NCBI RefSeq assembly: GCF_007856155.1
Contig: NZ_CP042266.1
Location: 806,001-870,000, forward strand
DNA: 64,000 bases
DNA from: Streptomyces qinzhouensis
Lineage (GTDB): Bacteria; Actinomycetota; Actinomycetes; Streptomycetales; Streptomycetaceae
Direction of reading: 5' to 3'
Shown here: in pieces, positions 43,424 through 51,409 of the stretch
Position numbering within the stretch: position 1 is the first letter of the stretch
Layout: each line of letters starts with the position of its first letter
Made by a program: the position numbers and the translations under genes
The notes under the pieces: generated by a model
Database searches by the model: none
Told to the model about the DNA's origin: nothing
Seen by the model: only the letters and a program-made list of their open reading frames with translations

Positions 43424-44578
43424 GTGGGGCGGCTGACCGGCGGGGATCCGTCCCTGCTACGGCGGATCAACTCCGCGGTGGTACTCCATGCGCTCCGGGG
43501 CGCGGGGTCTCCCACGCTCACGGACCTGACCCGGGTGACCGGCCTGTCCCGGCCCACGGTCGAGGGCGTGATCGAAGGGCTCATCGAGGCGGGCCTGGTC
43601 GCCGAGAGCGTGCTCGAGGAGAGCGGCACCCGACGGCAGGGACGACCGGCCCGGCGGTTCCGGTTCCGGGTCGAGGCGGGCCATCTGCTCGGTATCGAGA
43701 TCGGGCCGCACCGGGTCGCCGCGCTGCTCTCCGGACTCGACGGACGGATCATCGGCGCGGCGTCGCGCGATGTGTCGGACACCGCGTCCGCGGACGACCG
43801 GCTCGACCGGGTCCGGGTGGTGACCGCCGATGTGCTGCGGCGCACCGGGGTCTCCCGCTCCAATCTGCGGGCGGTCGGGGTGGCCTGCCCGGGGATCGTC
43901 GAAACCGACGGAACGGTTCGGCTGGGGGTCGCACTGCCGGGCTGGACGGGACTGGCGCTCGGCCAGCGCATCCAGCGCTCGTTCCGCTGCCCGGTGCTGG
44001 TGGAGAACGACGCGAACGCGGCGGTCGTCGCCGAGCACTGGAAGGGCGTCGCGAAGGACTGCGACGACGTGGTGTTCGTCCTCGCCGGGCTGAGCCCGGG
44101 CGCCGGTTCGCTGATCAACGGACGGCTGCACCGGGGCTTCGGCGGGGCCGCCGGGGAGATCGGGGCGCTGCATCTCCTCGGCCGGCAACTGCGGCCGGAG
44201 AGACTGCTGTCACCCACCGACGAGCCGCTGCACCCGCTGGACGAGCAGGCCGTCACCGAGGTGTTCGCCCTGGCCAGGAAGGGCGATATACGGGCCCAGG
44301 CCGCCGTCGACCGCTATGTCCAGCGGCTGGTCCACGATGTGGCGGCGCTGGCGCTCGCGCTCGACCCCGAGCTGGTGGTGATCGGCGGCTGGGCGGCGGG
44401 GCTCGACGGCGTACTGGAGCCGCTGCGCGGCGAGCTGGCGCGGTACTGTCTGCGGCCGCCGAGGGTGGTGCTCTCGCTGCTGCGGGAGGCGGCGGTGGCG
44501 ACCGGGGCGCTGCGCATAGCGCTCGACCACGCCGAAGAGGAACTGTTCGCGGTGGACGGGACGGCGGCGCGCGACTGA
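43424..44578 (+). CDS. ROK family transcriptional regulator
   Basis: A 384-residue NagC/XylR-type regulator: an N-terminal winged helix ('GDPSLLRRINSAVVLHALRGAGSPTLTDLTRVTGLSRPTVEGVIEGLIEAGLV') and a sugar-kinase-like ROK domain with 'GVACPGIVETDG', 'VLVENDANAAVVAEHW' and 'RGFGGAAGEIGALHL'. The usual zinc-binding Cys cluster of ROK proteins (CxCGxxGC) is absent. It probably senses a sugar or sugar phosphate. Start: GTG at 43424 with GGAAGGA 6 nt upstream; an alternative GTG at 43280 overlaps the mug stop. A strong terminator follows. Confidence 0.85.
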   Translation: MGRLTGGDPSLLRRINSAVVLHALRGAGSPTLTDLTRVTGLSRPTVEGVIEGLIEAGLVAESVLEESGTRRQGRPARRFRFRVEAGHLLGIEIGPHRVAALLSGLDGRIIGAASRDVSDTASADDRLDRVRVVTADVLRRTGVSRSNLRAVGVACPGIVETDGTVRLGVALPGWTGLALGQRIQRSFRCPVLVENDANAAVVAEHWKGVAKDCDDVVFVLAGLSPGAGSLINGRLHRGFGGAAGEIGALHLLGRQLRPERLLSPTDEPLHPLDEQAVTEVFALARKGDIRAQAAVDRYVQRLVHDVAALALALDPELVVIGGWAAGLDGVLEPLRGELARYCLRPPRVVLSLLREAAVATGALRIALDHAEEELFAVDGTAARD

Positions 44579-44580
44579 CC

Positions 44581-44615
44581 GGCCGGCGCCCCCTGCCGGG
44601 CAGGGGGCGCCGGCC
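44581..44615 (+). terminator. Terminator after ROK gene
   Basis: A perfect 17-bp inverted repeat (arms 44581-44597 and 44599-44615) begins 2 nt after the ROK stop codon. Confidence 0.88.
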
Positions 44616-44794
44616 GCGTACCGCACCGGGCGGAAAAGGCCGCGGACCGGGCCGCCGTTCGGCCCGGATCCGGTGGGGCGGATCCGGGCGGACGGCGGAG
44701 CCGGTCCGTGAGAAGTGCTGCTCCGAGGGGAGTGAGCCGGGGTGCCGGTGGGGGCGGCGACCCCGGCGCGTTCCGCCCGAGGGTCCTTCGCGGG

Positions 44795-45559
44795 TCAGGA
44801 AGCGCGCCGCTCCTCGCTGTGGTGACTGATCCGGACATCACCGGAGTCGCCGAAGGTCAGCTTGCAGGTGTCCGCCCGGTAGGTGGCGACGGAGACCGCG
44901 ACCGTACGCCCCTGGCAGAGGTAGCGGGTCGTGACCATCAGGACCGGCGAACCGGGCAGCCGGTCCAGCTCCCGGGCGTCGTCGGCACGGGCCGAGCCCA
45001 GTTCGACCGCACGGTCCTGGCCGTCGAGATCGAGGCGCTGGAGCTCGCGCAGCACACACCGGGCTCTGGCCGCCCCGGAGGGGACGTCTATGGCCGAGAG
45101 TTCGGGCACGGACGCGGCGGGGACGTAGAGCAGTTCGGCCGCGAGCGGCTGCCCGTGGGTGCCCCGCAGTCTGCGCAGGGCGTACGTCTCCTCCCCGGCC
45201 GCCGTCCCCAGTGCGCGGGAGACGGCCGCGGGCGGCACCACCTTGTCGCAGTCGAACGCCTGCCAGGCGTCCTGAGGAGCGCCCGGGCCGGTGTGCTGGT
45301 TGGTCGAGACGTCCACCCCCAGCCGCGGCGGGGCGACCGTGGTGCCCACACCGCGACGGCGCTGGAGCCGTCCTTCGAGTTCGAGTTGTTCGAGGGCCTG
45401 ACGGAGCGTGGCCCGGGCCACCCCGAACCGGGCGGCCAGCTCACGTTCGTTGGGCAGGATCTCTCCTACCGCGAAGTCCGAATCGAGGGCTTCGCCGATC
45501 ACGTTCTTCAGGTGCCAGTATTTAGGCTCCGGCACAGTCTCCAGATGCGTGGTCCCCAC
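44795..45559 (-). CDS. GntR/HutC family regulator with UTRA domain
   Basis: A 254-residue repressor: a winged helix at the N-terminus ('LPNERELAARFGVARATLRQALEQLELEGRLQRRRGVGTTV', about residues 35-75) and a UTRA ligand domain (about 95-245) with 'ETYALRRLRGTHGQPLAAELLYVP' and 'PVLMVTTRYLCQGRTVAVSVATYRADTCKL'. UTRA regulators bind sugars, amino-sugar phosphates or other small effectors. It is not DasR itself, which differs throughout its N-terminal region. The start is the ATG at 45559. The upstream 270 bp carry two tandem TTTGTTCGACA copies and a TTGGTC/GACCAA palindrome, plausible operators. Confidence 0.87.
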   Translation of the reverse strand: MGTTHLETVPEPKYWHLKNVIGEALDSDFAVGEILPNERELAARFGVARATLRQALEQLELEGRLQRRRGVGTTVAPPRLGVDVSTNQHTGPGAPQDAWQAFDCDKVVPPAAVSRALGTAAGEETYALRRLRGTHGQPLAAELLYVPAASVPELSAIDVPSGAARARCVLRELQRLDLDGQDRAVELGSARADDARELDRLPGSPVLMVTTRYLCQGRTVAVSVATYRADTCKLTFGDSGDVRISHHSEERRAS

Positions 45560-45604
45560 CCTGATCCTCCGCGATCGCCGTGTCAGCGGCGGCTAGTACG
45601 CGCC

Positions 45605-45626
45605 TTTGTTCGACATTTGTTCGACA
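45605..45626. promoter_or_regulatory. Tandem TTTGTTCGACA direct repeat
   Basis: Two exact 11-bp copies stand head to tail 46 bp upstream of the GntR gene, and a third, inverted partial copy (TGTCGAACAA, 45759-45768) lies about 135 bp further out. The spacing of one helical turn suits side-by-side protein binding. Confidence 0.55.
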
Positions 45627-45680
45627 TTGTTTTTTAAAGGTTCCTGCACTATCCCTGCGACCATAGGGCGGGCCGGAACC

Positions 45681-45694
45681 TTGGTCAAGACCAA
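45681..45694. promoter_or_regulatory. GntR/HutC-type palindrome TTGGTCAAGACCAA
   Basis: A perfect palindrome with 6-bp arms, very close in form to the DasR-responsive element (core TGGTCTAGACCA) and to HutC-subfamily operators in general. It lies between the GntR gene and the sigma-factor gene, about 120 bp upstream of the former. Confidence 0.5.
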
Positions 45695-45827
45695 TCCTGC
45701 CCTGGTTACGCTCTGAAGTCGACTGGTTCCACTGTGCGTTCACGAGCTGTTAGCACCCTGTCGAACAAGATGCGGCCGGGCAGGCACTGGTTTCAGGACA
45801 AGGCCACTGACATGCGGGAAGAACCCG

Positions 45828-46790
45828 TCAGACCAGCGTGATGGCGGGGCGGTTTCCGGACGGGTGACCGCTCGCGAGGGCCCGGAGCTTGTCAGGGTTG
45901 CGAATGATGTACACACAGTCGATTCGCCCGTCCACAACACCCAGTTGGAGTACGGTGTCGGGCTCGCCGCCGGACAGGACGAGCACGGCGGGCGCTCCGT
46001 TCAGCTCCAGCGGGCGGAACTCCGTGTCCCGGGGCGGCCCGACGCTGACTCCCACCAGGAAGCGGCCGATCCGGTCCGCGCCCGCCAGCACCCGCAGCGG
46101 CGCCTTGGTCCTGCCGCCGCCGTCGCCGACGAGGGTGGCGTCGGGTGCGAGCAGGGCGAGCAGTTCGCCGAGATCACCGCCCGAGGCGGCGGCGAGAAAT
46201 CTCTCGGTGATCTCCCGGCAGCGGGTGGGGTCGACGTCGTAGCGGGTTCTGCGCTCCTCGACATGGCGGCGGGCCCGGCCCGCCATCTGCCGGACGGCGG
46301 CCTCGGACCGGTCGAGCGCGGCGGCGATCTCCGCGTAGGGGAAGCCGAAGGCCTCGCGCAGGACGAACACCGCGCGTTCGGCGGGCGAGAGCGACTCCAG
46401 GACGACGAGCACGGCGAGGGAGACGGTGTCGGTGAGGACCGCGCGCTCGGCGGTGTCGGGGACGGCGCCCCACGGCCCCGTGCCGGAGCCGGGCGCGTCG
46501 GCGGTCGCGGTGCGGACCGGCTCGGGGAGCCAGGGGCCGGTGTAGGCCTCGCGCCGGGAGGTGATCTGCCGGAGCCGGTCGAGGGCGAGGCGGGTGGTGA
46601 TCCGTACCAGGAAGGCACGCGGTTCGACGACGTCCGAGCGGTCCCCGGCGGTCCAGCGCAGCCAGGCGTCCTGGACCACGTCCTCGGCGTCGGCCACCCG
46701 GCCGAGCATCCGGTAGGCCACTCCGGCCAGCAGGGGCCGGTGCTGCTCGAAGACATCGGTCAGGGAATCGGTCAGCGCGTCGTCCACCAC
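45828..46790 (-). CDS. ECF41-type RNA polymerase sigma factor (SigJ-like)
   Basis: A 320-residue extracytoplasmic-function sigma factor with sigma region 2 ('HRPLLAGVAYRMLGRVADAEDVVQDAWLRW'), region 4 ('LSPAERAVFVLREAFGFPYAEIAAALDRSEAAVRQMAGRARRHV') and a SnoaL-like C-terminal domain of about 110 residues. The three hallmarks of group ECF41 are visible: WLPEP (about 87), DGGGR (about 222) and NPDKL (about 297). In that group the C-terminal domain replaces an anti-sigma factor. The usual genomic partner (carboxymuconolactone-decarboxylase-like or oxidoreductase gene) is not next to it. Start uncertain: GTG at 46790 with a weak GGAAG, or GTG at 46826. Confidence 0.88.
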   Translation of the reverse strand: MVDDALTDSLTDVFEQHRPLLAGVAYRMLGRVADAEDVVQDAWLRWTAGDRSDVVEPRAFLVRITTRLALDRLRQITSRREAYTGPWLPEPVRTATADAPGSGTGPWGAVPDTAERAVLTDTVSLAVLVVLESLSPAERAVFVLREAFGFPYAEIAAALDRSEAAVRQMAGRARRHVEERRTRYDVDPTRCREITERFLAAASGGDLGELLALLAPDATLVGDGGGRTKAPLRVLAGADRIGRFLVGVSVGPPRDTEFRPLELNGAPAVLVLSGGEPDTVLQLGVVDGRIDCVYIIRNPDKLRALASGHPSGNRPAITLV

Positions 46791-46873
46791 GCTTCCATCC
46801 CAGCCCAACAGGCCCGTTCTGTCCACGAGAGTCTGGTCACGCGCGGGTCCCGGAGCCGGCCGGGCGGCGGATG

Positions 46874-46964
46874 CGCCGGTCCGGTGCGAGGGAACACCGG
46901 CGAACGGGGGCGCCGGATCCGGTGCGAGGGGCCACCCGCGGACGGGGGCGCCGGATCCGGCGGG
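46874..46964. repeat. 37-38 bp imperfect tandem repeat
   Basis: Two full units (46874-46910, 46911-46948) and a partial third share CGCCGG(A)TCCGGTGCGAGGG and a CGGGGG end. They lie in the gap between the sigma factor and the transporter gene. Confidence 0.75.
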
Positions 46965-46976
46965 CGGGAGAAACAG

Positions 46977-47019
46977 AGGCCGGCGGGACCCCGCCCCCGT
47001 TACGGGGTCCCGCCGGCCT
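46977..47019 (-). terminator. Terminator hairpin, distal copy
   Basis: A perfect 17-bp inverted repeat (arms 46977-46993 and 47003-47019) with a 9-nt loop, downstream of the minus-strand EamA gene. It forms a tandem pair with the hairpin at 47040. Confidence 0.75.
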
Positions 47020-47039
47020 TCGGCGGCGCCGGTTCGGCT

Positions 47040-47077
47040 CCGGCGGGCCCGGCCGCGCTCTCGGCCGGGCCCGCCGG
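47040..47077 (-). terminator. Terminator hairpin after EamA gene
   Basis: CCGGCGGGCCCGGCCG and its exact complement around a 6-nt loop, 4 nt from the stop codon of the EamA gene. Confidence 0.8.
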
Positions 47078-47081
47078 GGAT

Positions 47082-48107
47082 CTACCGGTCCGCCGGGTCC
47101 CCCGAGGGGATGGACGGGCGTTCCACGCTGGTGAACGCCCGCCCCGGGGGAGGTTCTTCGCCGTCCGCCGGGGTACCGGCCCGGGACCGGCGCAGGGCGA
47201 CGACACCGGAGCCCAGCGCGGCGCCCGCGCCCACCAGGACCCCGCCCGCGGCCTGCGCCGCGCCGAAGGCACCCGCGCCGACCAGGGGCGCGGTCAGCGC
47301 GGCGGAGACCGGGATCATGCCGGTGAACAGGGTGGCGCGTTCGGTCCCGATCCGCTGGACGCCCATGTACCAGGCGACGAATCCGATGACGGTGACCGCC
47401 GCGGCCTGCCAGAGCAGGGCGAGCGTCTCGGCCTGGGTCGGCACCCGGACGAGCCCCGCTCCGTCCACGAGGACGCCGATGACCAGCGACTCCACGGCCG
47501 CCACCGCACAGACGCAGGCGGTGAGGAGCCGGGGGCCGAGCGGCTTCAGGACGGGGGCGGCCAGTACCGCGAACCCCACCTCGCCCACGAGCGCGGCCAG
47601 CGACCAGAGCATGCCCGCCGTGTCGGTGCGGCCCCAGCCCTGGACGGTGAACGCCCCGGCCGCGACCAGCAGGGCCCCGTACAGCACCGGCTTGGTGGGG
47701 CGGCGGCTGTTCATCAGCGGGACGAGGACGGCGACGACGACCGGCGCACAGCCGACGAACACCCCGGGCACGGCCGGTTCGGCGGTGCGCTCGGCCGCCA
47801 GGATCGCGAGGTTGAAGCCCACCATCCCGATGCCCGCGACCAGCGCGATCCGCACCCACTGCCGGACCGTCAGGGAGCGGACCGGCGCCAGTGCGGACCG
47901 GCCGCCGAGCAGGGGGATCAGCAGCAGGAAGGCAAGGCCGTAGCGGATCGCCTGGCCGCCCGCGTAGGGATAGTCGCCCAGGACGCTGTTTGCGGTGAAG
48001 GAGGCCCCGACCAGGCTGTAGGCGAAGGTGACGAGGAGGATTCCCTGGATCGCCGCGGAGCGGTCGGGGGCCGCCGCCGGGGCGGCCGGGGTGGCGCGTT
48101 GCTTCAT
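47082..48107 (-). CDS. EamA/DMT family transporter
   Basis: A 341-residue drug/metabolite transporter with ten predicted helices in two EamA repeats: 'AAIQGILLVTFAYSLVGASFTAN' starts the first and 'GMLWSLAALVGEVGFAVLAAPVL' the second. The last helix pair, 'GVLVGAGAALGSGVVAL', is followed by a short polar tail. Transporters of this family export amino acids, metabolites or drugs; the substrate cannot be told. The ATG at 48107 (MKQRATPAAP) is far inside a longer open frame that runs over the divergent gene. It is divergent from the large unknown gene at 48280 across 172 bp. Confidence 0.85.
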   Translation of the reverse strand: MKQRATPAAPAAAPDRSAAIQGILLVTFAYSLVGASFTANSVLGDYPYAGGQAIRYGLAFLLLIPLLGGRSALAPVRSLTVRQWVRIALVAGIGMVGFNLAILAAERTAEPAVPGVFVGCAPVVVAVLVPLMNSRRPTKPVLYGALLVAAGAFTVQGWGRTDTAGMLWSLAALVGEVGFAVLAAPVLKPLGPRLLTACVCAVAAVESLVIGVLVDGAGLVRVPTQAETLALLWQAAAVTVIGFVAWYMGVQRIGTERATLFTGMIPVSAALTAPLVGAGAFGAAQAAGGVLVGAGAALGSGVVALRRSRAGTPADGEEPPPGRAFTSVERPSIPSGDPADR

Positions 48108-48279
48108 GACGATCACGCTAGGGAGCGCGGCGGCCCCCTTGAAGGGCCACTTCCCCGGCGCTGTCGGGGACCACTTCCGCGCGCCCACGATGTGCACCCG
48201 GGTAATCCGTTCGGCGGATTCGCCGCGCGGCGGGCGTCCCGTATATCTGAAGCACCGCGACAGTTTCGGAGGTCCGGGT

Positions 48280-51200
48280 ATGACAACACCCGTTCCGGCG
48301 GCGAGCGTTCGGCTCGTCCGGCCCCAGGACATGCTGGTGGTCGACTTCGACTTCCACAACCTCCGGCCCGATCCCGGCGCGGATCCCCCGCAGCTGCGCC
48401 GGATCGACCCGGCGCTGCCCTGCGTGGTGGTCGTCCGGTTCGAAACACAGCACGTCACCGAGCAGACGGTGTACGAGAGCGAGCCGGACCGGCCCGTTCC
48501 GGGGGCGATCGCCGCCCGGGCGGTGGGGCCGAGCCGGATCGCCTTCACCGTCCCGGAGACGGTGAAGACCATCCCGTACAGCGAGGCCGGTCTGCTGCGG
48601 TGGTGGCAGTGGGTCATGCGGGTGGTGCCGGGCGCCGGGCGTCCGGGGGCCCTGGACACGGATCTGCTCGTGGTGGACTGGCTGCATCTGACGCCGGAGC
48701 AGTTCGCGACCTGGGACCACGCCGAGGGTCCGGTGGAGCACGCCGGCCGCACCGAGCTGTGGCACACCCGGCTGGCGGCCCGCGGACCCCGGGGGCGTCC
48801 GGATCCGGCGTCGGTGCCCACCGTCCGGGTGGTCGCCGCCGACGAACCGGGCAGCCCGGCGGAGGCCCGGCTGTTCGGCGCGCTGCACCCGGAGGGGTTC
48901 GACTACCGCCAGCTCGTCACCCTGACCAATCCGCCCGAGCCGGACGCCGCCCCGGTGGACGCGGCGCTGCTGGCGCTGAGCGCCGCGGGGGCCACCCTCG
49001 ACCTGGACGGCCGCTGGGAGCCGAGCACCACACCGGGGCTGAACCTCAGGCACTGGGAGCACCACGCCTGGCAGGGCCGGGACAACAAGGTGATCCTGGA
49101 GCAGTACGGCTTCCTCGTCCCGTTCGGCCACCGGGCCCTGCTGTTCACCGAGACCAAGCGGACCTTCGACGGGACGACCGGGGTCGCCTATCTGGAACAG
49201 CGGCGGTTCGTGCGGATCACCGAGCCGGTCAAGGAGTATCCGGGGGCGTACGGACTGCCGTTCGGCGGCCGCTCACTGCCCTTCACCCGGGTCGCGATCG
49301 AGGGGCCGGTGCCGCCGGTCCTGCCGCGCGGCCCCGAACCGCTGCTGCCCGGCCGGCCGGAGACCGGCTTCTGGATCCAGTCCCTGGACACCGGCGCCGA
49401 TGTCGCGTTCGTGCTGCGGGCCCGCGATCAGGCCGGCCGTGAGATCCGTTTCACCGCTCCCCTGGGCTTCGTGCCGCACGATGTCGGGATCCGCTCCCCC
49501 GAGCCCGGTACGGTCCTGCGCGAGCTGATCGACGCCTACGGCGGATTCGACCGGGTCACCGGCGACGCCCGGGACCCCCGCCGGTCGGTGGAGCTCGCCG
49601 GACAGGAACTGGGCTATACCGCCGAGGCGGATCCGGGCACCGCGACCCACCCCACCCAGCGGCTCTTCTGGGGCCTCCAGGGCCCGCCGGGACCGCTCGA
49701 CCCGCGTGCCGACAGCCCCCTGTTCTTCCCTCGCATGCTGGCGGCGGAGGCCCGGCTGCCCACCGTGGACACCTTCTACGGCCCGGGGGCCGCATTCGTC
49801 TTCGGCTACGACGAGAAGTATCTGCGGGACGGGTTCGCCGGTAATCCGGGCGAGGTCTATATGCGGGTCCGGGACTCGGTGGCGTCCCTCGCCTCCGGTG
49901 CGGACAAGCCGGTGGAACGGCTCGTCCTCAACAGCAGCAGCACCGGCGGCTTTGTGACCCCGAACTTCGAGGTCGGCGGATTGTCGCGGGCGCTCGGCGC
50001 GGTGGGCGGGAAAATCGAGTCGGTCGACCGGCTGCGGGACGAGGGGACGATCGCCGGGAAGGCCTACTTCGACCTGAAGAACCAGCTGAACCAGGCCGTG
50101 CTGTTCGGGGCCACATTCCTGGCGAACGTCCTGCCGGACAATGCGGCGGGGACCGAATTCGCCCCGAAGATCAAGAAACAGACCACGTACCCGAAAAGGC
50201 CCAAGGACGGACTCCCCGACACCACAAAACTTCCCGACGGCCACCTGATGAGCATCAAATACAGCACACCGCTGGTGGACTTCGGACCGTTCCGGGCCGT
50301 GGTCGGGAACAGCCGGGCCAAACTCGATCTGGAGATCGTCAACAAGGTCAACTACGCCGCGGGCAGCAACACCAACACCGTTTCCGGGAAGATCTCGCTC
50401 TTCGAGCTCAGGCTGGTGGACCCGGCTTTCCAGTTCATCGGCGTGGTCTTCAAGGATTTCGAGTTCAGCTTCGACCACGACGGCGGCCCCTCCTTCAAAC
50501 CGAACGTCGACGCGGTCCGGTTCTACGGCCCGCTCGCCTTCGTCGGCGCGTTCCAGGACTATATCTCCGACGCCTTCAAGGACGTCAGCGTCTTCGGCCT
50601 CAGACTGAAGACCTATCTGGAGATCACCTATACCGAGGTGCGCGTCGGTGTCACCTTCGGACTGCCGGACATCGATATCGGGCCGGTGCTCCGGATCACC
50701 AACTGCTTTCTGACCGCCGGGATCATCGTCCCCTTCCAGCGGAAGCCGGTCCGGGCCGCCTTCGGGTTCGCCCGCGAGGACGAGAAGTTCAATGTCACCG
50801 TCTATGGATTCGGCGGCGGCGGCTTCCTCACGATCGAAATCAGCGAGAAGCGTCTGGAGAAGATCGAAGGCGCCGTCGAGGCCACGTACACCCTCGCCTT
50901 CGACTTCGCCCGGATCGCGACCGGTCTCGCCCGGATCGCCATCGGTGTCTACTTCAAGCTGGAGCGGGCCGACGAGGAGGACAAGGAAGCCAAGGACGAG
51001 GTCGTGCTCCGCGGCTATGTCCGGGCCACCGGGCGGCTGAGCGTCCTCGGACTGATCAGCATCATGGCCGAGTTCTACGCCGACCTGCAGTACCGGCAGC
51101 TGGGCCACGAGTCCGCGGTGACCGCACACGTCCGGGTCACCGTCTCCATCGACATCCTCTTCTTCCATGTGTCCGTCGCCCTGGAGTTCTTCTACAACCT

Positions 51201-51342
51201 CAAAGGCAGCATCTCCGACGAGTCGCTCGCCGCGGGCCGGGGCTCCCGGCGGGCCCTCGCGGCCGGCGACGAGCCCACTGGGTTCGGCGATCTGATGTCC
51301 CGCGAGGACTGGGAGCAGTACTGCGCCGCGTTCGCGGGCTGA
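48280..51342 (+). CDS. Giant protein A of unknown three-gene cluster (1020 aa)
   Basis: Not recognised. A 1020-residue protein without signal peptide or obvious membrane helix. The N-terminal half alternates short beta strands and Pro/Gly loops, with one dense motif 'NKVILEQYGFLVPFGHRALLFTETKRTF' (about 270-297). From about residue 660 to 985 it becomes a long series of amphipathic strands with alternating hydrophobic residues ('SGKISLFELRLVDPAFQFIGVVFKDFEFSFDHDGG', 'KTYLEITYTEVRVGVTFGLPDIDIG', 'VTAHVRVTVSIDILFFHVSVALEFFYNL'), like a large sheet, tube or barrel. It ends in a short acidic/aromatic tail ('SREDWEQYCAAFAG'). CGGAGG stands 7 nt before the ATG. It is the first of three closely spaced genes on the strand, so an operon is likely. 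Confidence 0.85.
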   Translation: MTTPVPAASVRLVRPQDMLVVDFDFHNLRPDPGADPPQLRRIDPALPCVVVVRFETQHVTEQTVYESEPDRPVPGAIAARAVGPSRIAFTVPETVKTIPYSEAGLLRWWQWVMRVVPGAGRPGALDTDLLVVDWLHLTPEQFATWDHAEGPVEHAGRTELWHTRLAARGPRGRPDPASVPTVRVVAADEPGSPAEARLFGALHPEGFDYRQLVTLTNPPEPDAAPVDAALLALSAAGATLDLDGRWEPSTTPGLNLRHWEHHAWQGRDNKVILEQYGFLVPFGHRALLFTETKRTFDGTTGVAYLEQRRFVRITEPVKEYPGAYGLPFGGRSLPFTRVAIEGPVPPVLPRGPEPLLPGRPETGFWIQSLDTGADVAFVLRARDQAGREIRFTAPLGFVPHDVGIRSPEPGTVLRELIDAYGGFDRVTGDARDPRRSVELAGQELGYTAEADPGTATHPTQRLFWGLQGPPGPLDPRADSPLFFPRMLAAEARLPTVDTFYGPGAAFVFGYDEKYLRDGFAGNPGEVYMRVRDSVASLASGADKPVERLVLNSSSTGGFVTPNFEVGGLSRALGAVGGKIESVDRLRDEGTIAGKAYFDLKNQLNQAVLFGATFLANVLPDNAAGTEFAPKIKKQTTYPKRPKDGLPDTTKLPDGHLMSIKYSTPLVDFGPFRAVVGNSRAKLDLEIVNKVNYAAGSNTNTVSGKISLFELRLVDPAFQFIGVVFKDFEFSFDHDGGPSFKPNVDAVRFYGPLAFVGAFQDYISDAFKDVSVFGLRLKTYLEITYTEVRVGVTFGLPDIDIGPVLRITNCFLTAGIIVPFQRKPVRAAFGFAREDEKFNVTVYGFGGGGFLTIEISEKRLEKIEGAVEATYTLAFDFARIATGLARIAIGVYFKLERADEEDKEAKDEVVLRGYVRATGRLSVLGLISIMAEFYADLQYRQLGHESAVTAHVRVTVSIDILFFHVSVALEFFYNLKGSISDESLAAGRGSRRALAAGDEPTGFGDLMSREDWEQYCAAFAG

Positions 51343-51409
51343 CACCCCCGTTGCCGTTCCCGCTCCCGTGTTCCCTCCGTTCCGCCACTCCGTCCGAGGA
51401 GACCACCCC

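Noticed and set aside
45681..45694. Treating the palindrome as proof of DasR control
   Set aside because: The centre is AA, not TA, and the same form suits other HutC-type regulators, one of which is encoded next to it.
45864..49442. Very long plus-strand open frame (about 1190 codons) across the sigma factor and transporter genes
   Set aside because: It runs antisense to two clearly recognisable genes and then out of frame through the start of protein A; its translation is Gly/Arg/Asp-rich low-complexity. It is a by-product of high GC.
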